13,140 nucleotides of DNA from an uncultured Alphaproteobacteria bacterium (lineage in GTDB: Bacteria > Pseudomonadota > Alphaproteobacteria > Sphingomonadales > Sphingomonadaceae): contig CAJAHV010000202.1 of the NCBI GenBank assembly GCA_903939555.1, positions 1 through 13,140 of the forward strand, given 5' to 3'. Positions 1 through 5,150 of this stretch are shown in pieces; positions within the stretch are counted from its first letter, which is position 1, and each line of letters starts with the position of its first letter. Made by a program: the position numbers and the translations under genes. The notes under the pieces were generated by a model. It had not been told where the DNA came from. It was given only the letters and a program-made list of their open reading frames with translations, and made no database searches.

Positions 1-125
1 GCATCATCCCGCTCACGGTCAATGTCGCGCTCACCGCGCTCGAGTTGCTGATCGCGGTGGTGCAGGCCTATGTGTTCGCACTGCTGGCGTCGATCTATCT
101 CAACGACGCGGTGAACCTCCACTGA
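1..125 (+). CDS. atpB: ATP synthase F0 subunit a, C-terminal end (partial)
   Basis: Only the last 40 codons are present, read from base 3 to a TGA at 123-125; the gene begins outside the window. The visible peptide is the final transmembrane helix of subunit a, with the run ELLIAVVQAYVFALLASIYL followed by a short polar tail ending in NLH. The glutamine in VVQAYVF matches the conserved Gln of the last helix of this family, which lies near the proton half-channels. The essential arginine lies on the preceding helix and is not in view. Subunit a forms the stator channel that passes protons to the c-ring in the inner membrane. The c-subunit gene follows after 76 nt on the same strand, as expected for an alphaproteobacterial F0 operon. 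The identification is secure despite the short length. Confidence 0.93.
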   Translation, partial: IIPLTVNVALTALELLIAVVQAYVFALLASIYLNDAVNLH

Positions 126-201
126 GGTTCTTCAACAAGAATTTATCTTCACTGATCACCTCGACAACCCACTCCAACTGATAAACTCAAAAGGACTTAC
201 A
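126..201 (+). promoter_or_regulatory. AT-rich translation initiation region of atpE
   Basis: This 76-nt gap between atpB and atpE is about 39% GC by my count, against roughly two thirds GC around it. It is rich in A and C and poor in G, so it should be little structured. It ends in AAGGAC (191-196) five nt before the ATG, the clearest Shine-Dalgarno sequence of the atp genes here. In E. coli the region before atpE is an AU-rich translational enhancer that supports the high c-subunit stoichiometry. I infer the same role here from composition and position. A weak short hairpin (TTCTT/AAGAA) lies near the start of the gap. Confidence 0.5.
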
Positions 202-426
202 ATGGATATCGCTGCTGCCAAGCTCATCGGTGCCGGTCTTGCTGCCATGGGTGCCGGCTTTGCCGCCATCGGCGTCGGCCTGATCTTCGGCATGTTCTTG
301 TCGGGCGCACTGCGCAATCCGGCCGCTGCCGACAAGCTCGGCGCCCGCCTGATCTTCGGCTTCGCCGTGACCGAAGCACTCGGCCTGATCGCTGCCGTCG
401 TCGCGCTCGCGCTCGCCTTCGGTTGA
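202..426 (+). CDS. atpE: ATP synthase F0 subunit c (proteolipid)
   Basis: This is a 74-residue hairpin of two transmembrane helices joined by the polar loop R38-N39-P40. Helix 1 (about residues 8-32) has the small-residue packing pattern of c subunits (AAIGVGLIFG). Helix 2 (about 50-72) carries the ion-binding carboxylate E58 in GFAVTEALGL. A ring of these subunits turns as each glutamate picks up and releases a proton, which drives F1. Nothing near E58 suggests sodium specificity, so proton coupling is likely. The length is normal for the family. The ATG start is supported by AAGGAC five nt upstream and by the expected N-terminus. The gene sits between atpB and the two b-type stator genes. 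It has its own AT-rich leader and is followed by a strong hairpin, both fitting higher expression of this one subunit. Confidence 0.97.
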   Translation: MDIAAAKLIGAGLAAMGAGFAAIGVGLIFGMFLSGALRNPAAADKLGARLIFGFAVTEALGLIAAVVALALAFG

Positions 427-442
427 TCGTTCCGACGGTTCG

Positions 443-468
443 GGCCTGTCCGGGGTTCCGGGCAGGCC
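443..468 (+). promoter_or_regulatory. Intercistronic hairpin between atpE and atpF'
   Basis: An 11-bp stem (443-453 with 458-468) closes a GGTT loop. All pairs are Watson-Crick except one G-T wobble (449-462). No T-run follows and another atp gene starts 24 nt later, so it is not a normal intrinsic terminator. Its place 17 nt after the atpE stop suggests an mRNA-stabilising or processing hairpin that raises the yield of the c-subunit message relative to downstream genes. The function is inferred; the structure is read directly. Confidence 0.6.
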
Positions 469-491
469 GCAATGTAATGACAGGTTGATCC

Positions 492-986
492 GTGCCGCAA
501 TTTGACCCCGCCAATTTCATTTCCCAGCTGGTGTGGCTCGCCGCGATCTTCGTGGTGCTCTACTTCGCCATCGTGCGTCCCACTCTGCCCAAGGTTGGCA
601 AGGTGATCGACGAGCGCGAAAGCCGGGTGGCGGGTGACCTTGATGCGGCCGAATCGGCCAAGGGCGAAGCTGATGCGATCCGTGCCCGTTATGATGATGG
701 CATGGCGGCGGCGCGTGACGCGGCGCAGGCCGAAGTCGCAGCCTCCCAGGCCGAAGCCGCCCGGCGCAGCGAAGCCCGCATGGCCGAACTGGCCGGCGTG
801 CTCGATGCGAAAGCAGTCGAAGCCGCCACCCGGCTCGCCGGGGCACGGGCCACCGCCCGCGCGGCGTTGGCTGCCACGACGACTGAATTGACTGGTGCTG
901 TCGTGACCCGGCTGACCGGTCTTGAACTTTCTGCCGCCGACATCGACGCCGCGCTGGCGGCCCAGAACCAGGATCTCGCCGCGTGA
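492..986 (+). CDS. atpF': ATP synthase F0 subunit b' (peripheral stalk)
   Basis: This 164-residue protein has one N-terminal transmembrane helix (about residues 10-28, SQLVWLAAIFVVLYF) followed by a long charged, alanine-rich helix. That is the architecture of the b-type stator subunits that hold F1 against the rotating ring. The opening MPQFDPANFISQLVWLA and its position before a second b gene identify it as b', found in alphaproteobacteria and photosynthetic organisms, where b and b' pair as a heterodimer. The start is GTG at 492, preceded only by a weak AGG-containing site. Its TGA (984-986) overlaps the GTG of the next gene. The repeated AxxAEA pattern through residues 50-130 fits a right-handed coiled coil. 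Some annotations call this gene atpG or atpF2. Confidence 0.93.
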   Translation: MPQFDPANFISQLVWLAAIFVVLYFAIVRPTLPKVGKVIDERESRVAGDLDAAESAKGEADAIRARYDDGMAAARDAAQAEVAASQAEAARRSEARMAELAGVLDAKAVEAATRLAGARATARAALAATTTELTGAVVTRLTGLELSAADIDAALAAQNQDLAA

Positions 987-1606
987 CCGACACCATGCCC
1001 TCGCCGCTGCCGCGCACCGCCAAGCCAGAGCTGTCGTCCGAAGCCGTGGCCGCCGCCGAAGCGCATCAGGCCGGCACCACCGCGCCTGGCAGCGAGCATC
1101 ACGAAGAAGCGCTGCTGCTCGGGCAGGGTGCCGAATTCTACGTCTATGTGTCGATGACGATCTTTTTCGTCCTCGCCATCGTACTCGGCAAACTGCCGCA
1201 GCGCATCGCCGGCGCGCTCGATGACCGGATCGCTGGGGTCAAGCGCCAGCTTGATGAAGCCCGGGCGCTGCGCACCGAAGCGGAAATGCTGCTCGCCGAT
1301 GCCAATGCCCGGCGTGAAGCGGCAACGCTCGATGCCGAAGCGATTGTTGCCCGCGCCCGCAACGAAGCCAGCGAACTCGTCGCCACTGCCGAAAAGAATG
1401 CGACGTTGACCATCGAGCGCCGCACCCTTGCCGCCGAAGCCAAGATTGCCGCCGCCGAACGCACCGCCGAGGCCGAATTGCGCGCCGATGTCGCCCGCCG
1501 GGTGACGGCTGCCGCCGCAACGCTGATTGCGGCCAATACCGACAAGGCGCTGGCGTCGAAGCTGACCGATGATGCGATCGCCGGCCTGGAACGCCGCCTG
1601 CACTGA
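983..1606 (+). CDS. atpF: ATP synthase F0 subunit b (peripheral stalk)
   Basis: This 207-residue protein is the second b-type stator subunit. A polar N-terminal extension of about 50 residues precedes a single transmembrane helix (about 52-69, YVYVSMTIFFVLAIVLG). A long heptad-like helix rich in Ala, Glu and Arg follows to the end, with repeated ARTEAE-type segments. The extension makes it longer than E. coli subunit b (156 residues). The GTG at 983 overlaps the stop of atpF' in GTGA, which favours translational coupling; an ATG at 995 is a possible alternative. No F1 genes (atpHAGDC) follow, so the F1 operon must lie elsewhere, as is usual in alphaproteobacteria. A 9-bp hairpin begins 8 nt after the stop. 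Confidence 0.93.
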   Translation: MTDTMPSPLPRTAKPELSSEAVAAAEAHQAGTTAPGSEHHEEALLLGQGAEFYVYVSMTIFFVLAIVLGKLPQRIAGALDDRIAGVKRQLDEARALRTEAEMLLADANARREAATLDAEAIVARARNEASELVATAEKNATLTIERRTLAAEAKIAAAERTAEAELRADVARRVTAAAATLIAANTDKALASKLTDDAIAGLERRLH

Positions 1607-1613
1607 TCACGCG

Positions 1614-1644
1614 GCGCGCTTGGTTCATTGCAAGGCAAGCGCGC
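1614..1644 (+). terminator. Hairpin at the 3' end of the atp F0 operon
   Basis: A perfect 9-bp inverted repeat (GCGCGCTTG at 1614-1622 with CAAGCGCGC at 1636-1644) encloses a 13-nt loop and starts 8 nt after the atpF stop. No T-tract follows, so it is not a canonical intrinsic terminator. It may protect the mRNA 3' end or act with Rho. The operon end is supported by the change of gene content after it. Confidence 0.4.
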
Positions 1645-1705
1645 GCATGATATCGGCGCGGCCATGATCAAGACCCATCGTCCGATGAGCCGACGAGGTT
1701 GAGCC

Positions 1706-1728
1706 CGTGCCACCGTCCAGGTGGCATG
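1706..1728 (+). repeat. Short inverted repeat before the GNAT gene
   Basis: TGCCACC (1708-1714) pairs with GGTGGCA (1720-1726) around a 5-nt loop, and the stem extends outward through a wobble (1707-1727) and a C-G pair (1706-1728). The following bases are pyrimidine-rich (TCCTCCCC) but not a T-run. It could be a second terminator element for the atp operon. The in-frame GTG at 1707 lies inside the stem, which argues against that GTG being the acetyltransferase start. Confidence 0.35.
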
Positions 1729-1766
1729 TCCTCCCCTTGGTTTGCCGTTGGAAAGACGCCCCCGGA

Positions 1767-2282
1767 TTGATCGAGATCACCTCAGCCACGGCTGCAGACC
1801 AGCCGGCCATCGAATCTCTGCTCGACGACGCCTTCGGGTCGGCGCGCCGTAACCGCGCGGCCTATCGACTGCGTGAAGGCGCCGTGCCGCTTACCGGCCT
1901 GTCCTGCGTGGCACGCGACGACACGGGCATCATCGGGTCGTTGCAATGCTGGGATATCGCGCTGTGCAGCGGCTCGGATGTCCGCACGCCGCTGCTGCTG
2001 CTCGGCCCGGTTGCCGTTGCCGCCGGCCAGCGCGGCGCGGGCGTAGCCTCGGGAATGATGCGCCGGGCGCTGGCGGCTGCCGATGCCGCTGGATCGCCGC
2101 CGATCCTGCTGATCGGCGATGCCGCCTTTTACGGGCGATTTGGCTTTGCGGCGGGCGCCACGTCGGGCTGGATCATGCCCGGCCCTGTTGATCGGGTTCG
2201 GCTGCTGCTGCGCGGCGACGCCACCGGGCTGCCGAGCGTGGCACGGCTCGAAGGCAAGGACGGGCTGCGCCGCGCGGCCTAA
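1767..2282 (+). CDS. GNAT-family N-acetyltransferase (YhbS-like)
   Basis: This protein of about 171 residues has the GNAT fold of the YhbS type. The acetyl-CoA-binding segment is LLGPVAVAAGQRGAGVASGM, where QRGAGVA fits the Q/RxxGxG/A pyrophosphate loop. It is followed by LLIGDAAFYGRFGF, typical of this subfamily near the active site. The substrate cannot be told from sequence. The start is uncertain. TTG at 1767 gives MIEITSATAADQPAIESLL, which matches the usual N-terminus of the family, and GGAAAG lies 11 nt upstream. The other in-frame choice, GTG at 1707, adds 20 residues with no family resemblance and lies inside a hairpin. The gene stands alone: it is 160 nt after atpF and 97 nt before the next gene, on the same strand. 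Confidence 0.8.
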   Translation: MIEITSATAADQPAIESLLDDAFGSARRNRAAYRLREGAVPLTGLSCVARDDTGIIGSLQCWDIALCSGSDVRTPLLLLGPVAVAAGQRGAGVASGMMRRALAAADAAGSPPILLIGDAAFYGRFGFAAGATSGWIMPGPVDRVRLLLRGDATGLPSVARLEGKDGLRRAA

Positions 2283-2345
2283 CGCCTATGTGCAGCGCAT
2301 CCCCGATGGGTGACGCTGTTGCCTGCGGCCATGCGCCCTCGCTGC

Positions 2346-2373
2346 TTGCTCCATGCGCCAGCCGCGCTAAGAC
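2346..2373 (+). promoter_or_regulatory. Putative promoter of the DUF1285 operon
   Basis: GCGCTA at 2364-2369 lies 10 nt before the ATG. Its TA begins a possible -10 hexamer (TAAGAC, 2368-2373), and TTGCTC (2346-2351) lies 16 nt further upstream as a possible -35. Transcription would then begin at or near the ATG. No Shine-Dalgarno sequence is present. The same GCGCTA spacing occurs before parC and the micro-protein gene. Confidence 0.35.
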
Positions 2374-2379
2374 ACCAGC

Positions 2380-2943
2380 ATGACCGATACCGTACGCGAT
2401 TCGGCCGGGCGCTCGTTGGGCGAACTGGCGGCGGTGCTCCAGAGCGGGCGGCTGCCACCGGTGCATCTGTGGAACCCGGCGCATTGTGGTGATTCGCTGA
2501 TGCGCATCGCCGCCGATGGCACCTGGTTCCATGAAGGTTCGCCGATCGGCCGCAAGGAACTGGTCCGGCTGTTTTCGACCATCCTGCGGCGCGAACCCGA
2601 TGGCCATCATGTGCTGGTCACCCCGGCTGAAAAGCTCGACATCCAGGTCGATGACGCGCCCTTTGTCGCGGTGGAGGCGACCAGCGAGGGCGAAGGGCCG
2701 GGCCGCCGCATTATTTTTCGCACCAATACCGATGATCTGGTCGCCGCTGGCCCTGACAATATTCTGCGCATCGATACCGCCGCTGATGGAACGCCGCGGC
2801 CCTATCTCCATGTCCGCGCCGGTTTGCAGGCGCTGGTCAACCGGCCGGTGTTTTACCAGCTTGCCGATCTGGCGCTTGCCGAGGCGGCAACGCCACCCGG
2901 CCTGTGGAGCGATGGTGCCTTTTTCCCTTTCATGCCGGCCTGA
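2380..2943 (+). CDS. DUF1285 domain protein
   Basis: This is a 187-residue soluble protein with no signal peptide or membrane segment. It matches the DUF1285 family along its length: PPVHLWNPAHCGDSLMRI, then an aromatic strand GTWFHEGSPIGRKELVRLFS, then LVTPAEKLDIQVDDAPFVAVE, and a C-terminal RPVFYQLADLA with GLWSDGAFFPF. The biochemical role of the family is not established to my knowledge, and I assign none. It opens a tightly packed set: its TGA overlaps the ATG of the Nudix gene (TGATG), and that gene overlaps the CCA transferase gene the same way. The context suggests co-expression with nucleotide and RNA maintenance but proves no function. The ATG at 2380 lacks a ribosome-binding site and has GCGCTA 10 nt upstream, so the mRNA may be leaderless. 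Confidence 0.88.
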   Translation: MTDTVRDSAGRSLGELAAVLQSGRLPPVHLWNPAHCGDSLMRIAADGTWFHEGSPIGRKELVRLFSTILRREPDGHHVLVTPAEKLDIQVDDAPFVAVEATSEGEGPGRRIIFRTNTDDLVAAGPDNILRIDTAADGTPRPYLHVRAGLQALVNRPVFYQLADLALAEAATPPGLWSDGAFFPFMPA

Positions 2944-3530
2944 TGCCGATTGATCGCCTGCGCGCCGCGCTGCTGCCCGGCGGGCCTGCGGGGCTGCGCG
3001 GTGACTGGGACGTCACCGCCGATACCGGTTTCGAACGCGCGGCCTCGCTTACCCCGGCGGCGGTGTTGATCGCCATTACCAATGAAGCGGTGCCGCAGCT
3101 GCTGCTGACCCGGCGCAACGCCAACATGACGAAACATCCCGGGCAGATCGCCTTTCCCGGCGGGCGGGTCGATCCGGAGGACGATGGCCATGTTGCGGCG
3201 GCGCTCCGCGAGGCCGAGGAAGAGGTGGCGCTCGCCCGCCACCATGTCGAAGTGCTCGGCACGCTGGGGTCGTACGAAACCGGCACCGGCTATGCGATCA
3301 CGCCGGTCGTCGGCCTTGTGCCGCCCGGGCTGGTGCTGCGCCGCGCCGAGGCCGAAGTGGCAGAGGTTTTCCACGTGCCCTTTGCCCATGTCATCGACCC
3401 GGCCAATCACGAGCTGCATAGCGCCGAATGGCAGGGGCGGCGGCGCGATTACTTCATCATCCGCCACGGCACCCATGAAATCTGGGGCGCGACGGCGGGG
3501 ATGATCGTCAATCTGGCACGACGGCTGTGA
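2943..3530 (+). CDS. CoA pyrophosphatase (Nudix hydrolase)
   Basis: This 195-residue Nudix enzyme is of the coenzyme A diphosphatase type (YeaB/NUDT7-like). It carries the CoA-subfamily signature LLTRRNANMTKHPGQIAFPG, immediately followed by the Nudix box GGRVDPED...LREAEEEV, whose glutamates bind the catalytic metal. The family cleaves CoA or acyl-CoA to 3',5'-ADP and (acyl-)phosphopantetheine, in the cytoplasm in bacteria. The stretch GYAITPVVGLVPP is also typical. I chose ATG 2943, which overlaps the preceding stop in TGATG. The same frame is open to an earlier ATG at 2904 inside the DUF1285 gene, but those 13 extra residues do not resemble the family. The stop (3528-3530) overlaps the next start in the same way, so translational coupling is likely. 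Confidence 0.92.
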   Translation: MPIDRLRAALLPGGPAGLRGDWDVTADTGFERAASLTPAAVLIAITNEAVPQLLLTRRNANMTKHPGQIAFPGGRVDPEDDGHVAAALREAEEEVALARHHVEVLGTLGSYETGTGYAITPVVGLVPPGLVLRRAEAEVAEVFHVPFAHVIDPANHELHSAEWQGRRRDYFIIRHGTHEIWGATAGMIVNLARRL

Positions 3531-4720
3531 TGCTGTCGTTGCCGGATTGGGCGCGGTCGCCGGAAGGGCTGGCGCTGTTGGCGGCACTCGACGCCCCGGC
3601 GGGCGAAACGCGGCTGGTCGGTGGTGCGGTGCGCGATGCGCTGATTGGGGTCGCCGGCGCCGACATCGACCTGGCGACGCGCCTAACGCCGCAGCAGGTG
3701 ATGGTGCGGGTGAAAGCGGCGGGACTGAAAGCCGTGCCGACCGGGCTGGCGCATGGCACCGTGACCGCAGTCGGCAAGACGCTGACCGCCGAGGTGACGA
3801 CCCTGCGCCGCGATGTCGCGACCGATGGTCGCCATGCCGAAGTGGCGTTCACCGATGATTGGCAGGCAGACGCAAGCCGGCGCGATTTCACCATCAATGC
3901 GCTGTATGCGGCGCTGCCCGGCGGCGAGATATGTGACTTTTTCGGTGGCCTTGAGGATCTCGCGGCGCAACGGGTGCGTTTCATCGGTGCACCGTTGCAG
4001 CGCATTGCCGAAGATCATCTGCGCATCCTGCGCTTCTTCCGCTTCTCGGCGCGCTTTGCCGCCGTAATCGATGCGGACGGGCTGGCGGCGTGCACGCTGC
4101 GCGCCAATGACCTGATGGCCCTGTCGCGTGAGCGTATCGCGCTCGAATTGCGCGGAATATTGTCGCTGTCCGATCCGCAGCCGGTCATGGCGCTGATGAT
4201 CGAGCATGGCATCTGGCGGCCGGTGCTGCCCGAATTCACGCCCGATCGTCTGGGCGTGCTGGCGCGCACCATCGCGGCGGAAGCGGCAAACGGGTTGCCG
4301 CGCGACTGGCGGCGGCGGCTGGCGGCGCTGCTGACGGTCGACAATGCCGATGCGGTCACCGGTCGGTTGCGCCTGTCGAATGCTGACAGAGCGCGGGTGG
4401 CGCTGGCGGTGGTGCCGCATGATGGCGCGGCGGAGCCGCATGATAACAGCCCTCTGCTGCCGCTGGCCTGGGCGATCGGGGCCGAAGCGGTGGTCGACCG
4501 GCTGCTGATCGCCGGGCGTGCCGGACCAGAAATCGCGGCGCTGGCAGCGTGGCAACGGCCGAAACTGCCCGCTTCGGGGCGTGACCTGATCGCGCGCGGC
4601 GTCGTGCCGGGGCCGGAGGTGGCGCGGCGGCTCGGGATGTTCGAGCGCGGCTGGGTCGCAGCAGGGTTTCCCGGCGATGCGGCGCAGGTGGCGGCGCTGC
4701 TCGATGCGGCCGCGGGGTGA
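3530..4720 (+). CDS. cca: CCA tRNA nucleotidyltransferase (class II)
   Basis: This 396-residue protein belongs to the class II polymerase-beta-type nucleotidyltransferases. The N-terminal catalytic motif is RLVGGAVRD (28-36) followed by D45-I-D47, the two metal-binding aspartates. RRDFTINALYA lies at 117-127, and the nucleotide-selecting segment EDHLRILRFFRF at 161-172. ALSRERIALEL opens the helical RNA-binding part. The enzyme adds or repairs the 3'-CCA of tRNA. A poly(A) polymerase of the same superfamily is the main alternative, but length, motifs and linkage to the Nudix gene fit the alphaproteobacterial CCA enzyme. The start is ATG 3530 in TGATG with the upstream stop; a GTG one codon earlier is possible. 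No HD-type phosphohydrolase motif stands out. It is the last gene of the rightward set and faces parC. Confidence 0.9.
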   Translation: MLSLPDWARSPEGLALLAALDAPAGETRLVGGAVRDALIGVAGADIDLATRLTPQQVMVRVKAAGLKAVPTGLAHGTVTAVGKTLTAEVTTLRRDVATDGRHAEVAFTDDWQADASRRDFTINALYAALPGGEICDFFGGLEDLAAQRVRFIGAPLQRIAEDHLRILRFFRFSARFAAVIDADGLAACTLRANDLMALSRERIALELRGILSLSDPQPVMALMIEHGIWRPVLPEFTPDRLGVLARTIAAEAANGLPRDWRRRLAALLTVDNADAVTGRLRLSNADRARVALAVVPHDGAAEPHDNSPLLPLAWAIGAEAVVDRLLIAGRAGPEIAALAAWQRPKLPASGRDLIARGVVPGPEVARRLGMFERGWVAAGFPGDAAQVAALLDAAAG

Positions 4721-4767
4721 AAGCCCTGTCCTACATGAACCGGATAGGTTAGGTCTCGGTCAGGATT

Positions 4768-4779
4768 CGCTCTTTGACA
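4768..4779 (+). promoter_or_regulatory. boxA-like antitermination sequence outside any visible rRNA operon
   Basis: CGCTCTTTGACA, 47 nt after the cca stop, differs at two positions from E. coli boxA (TGCTCTTTAACA). It also resembles, as I recall them, the boxA sequences of alphaproteobacterial rRNA leaders and spacers. In rrn operons this RNA is bound by NusB and S10. No 16S, 23S or tRNA sequence follows here. The site may be a chance match, a relic of an rrn leader, or a working Nus site on a small transcript. Confidence 0.35.
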
Positions 4780-4791
4780 TCGTGATTGCAT

Positions 4792-4818
4792 GCCTCCTCG
4801 CCTGCAGGCGGGAGAGGC
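4792..4818. repeat. Strong GC-rich inverted repeat in the cca/parC convergent region
   Basis: GCCTCCTCGCC (4792-4802) pairs with 4807-4818 around a TGCA loop, with one G-T wobble (4798-4811) and a single bulged A (4813). The loop and inner stem form the palindrome CGCCTGCAGGCG. On the + strand it is followed by GGCGTGAAAAAA and on the - strand by ATGCAATC, so neither side has a T-tract. It may be a transcript-end hairpin for the rightward cca transcript. Confidence 0.45.
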
Positions 4819-4824
4819 GGCGTG

Positions 4825-4861
4825 AAAAAACACCAACTCTGTCACCTTCGTGAACTTTGGT
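4825..4861 (-). terminator. Candidate intrinsic terminator of the parC transcript
   Basis: Read leftward, ACCAA (4861-4857) pairs with TTGGT (4836-4832), enclosing an inner stem TCAC/GTGA (4853-4850 with 4845-4842) and a GAAG loop. A run of six T residues (4830-4825) follows after one G. The two stems are separated by unpaired bases, so stability is only moderate. The position, about 90 nt beyond the micro-protein stop and facing cca, suits the end of the leftward operon. Confidence 0.45.
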
Positions 4862-4900
4862 CCGCACCGGGCGGGCACCCACGGCGCGACACCGGGCTGA

Positions 4901-4930
4901 CGCTGGCCATTACCGCGCGTCACGCCAGCG
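4901..4930. repeat. Inverted repeat downstream of the micro-protein gene
   Basis: CGCTGGC (4901-4907) and GCCAGCG (4924-4930) form a perfect 7-bp stem with a 16-nt loop. It starts 17 nt beyond the stop of the leftward 53-codon gene. No T-run follows on that strand. It may be a secondary 3'-end hairpin or chance in GC-rich DNA. Confidence 0.3.
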
Positions 4931-4947
4931 CCCCGCCCAGAACGGCT

Positions 4948-5109
4948 TCAGCCCTTTTCGCCGGGAAGGCGCGGGCGGCGCAGCTTCTTCTTTTCCTTAT
5001 GGTGCCGCGGCTTGCCGCGCCAAACATTGGCCGGGTCCTTGATCACCAGCCAAGCGACCCAGGCGATGAGGATGGCGTTGAGGCCGAGGATCGGAAGCAG
5101 TGTCGTCAT
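4948..5109 (-). CDS. Small single-pass membrane protein of unknown function (53 aa)
   Basis: The reading frame runs from ATG (5109-5107) to TGA (4950-4948). It encodes one hydrophobic helix (about residues 4-23: LLPILGLNAILIAWVAWLVI), then KDPANVWRGK and a strongly basic tail (KPRHHKEKKKLRRPRLPGEKG). This is the make-up of a small inner-membrane protein with its positive end in the cytoplasm. I recognise no family and assign no function. The start lies 41 nt after the parC stop on the same strand, so it may be co-transcribed. There is no good ribosome-binding site (a GAGG is about 15 nt away), but GCGCTA lies 10 nt before the ATG, as at parC and the DUF1285 gene. The sharp hydrophobic-then-basic pattern makes a chance frame unlikely. 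It is too short for many gene finders. Confidence 0.65.
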   Translation of the reverse strand: MTTLLPILGLNAILIAWVAWLVIKDPANVWRGKPRHHKEKKKLRRPRLPGEKG

Positions 5110-5115
5110 GATTCA

Positions 5116-5125
5116 AATCTAGCGC
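5116..5125 (-). promoter_or_regulatory. GCGCTA motif before the micro-protein start
   Basis: On the - strand GCGCTA (5125-5120) sits 10 nt before the ATG at 5109. TAGATT (5121-5116) could be a -10 hexamer giving a start at or near the ATG. I see no clear -35. Support comes mainly from the same motif and spacing upstream of parC and the DUF1285 gene. Confidence 0.3.
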
Positions 5126-5150
5126 CTCGATCCCGGCTTGGCGAGCCGTG

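Noticed and set aside
689..1603. Long leftward open frame (304 codons) antisense to atpF' and atpF
   Set aside because: It mirrors the Ala/Glu-rich coding frame opposite and shows no domain; GC-rich coding DNA often leaves such frames open.
4774..4779. Exact TTGACA as a -35 promoter box
   Set aside because: No -10-like hexamer follows at 16-18 nt and no rightward gene is downstream; the bases are better explained as part of the boxA-like sequence.
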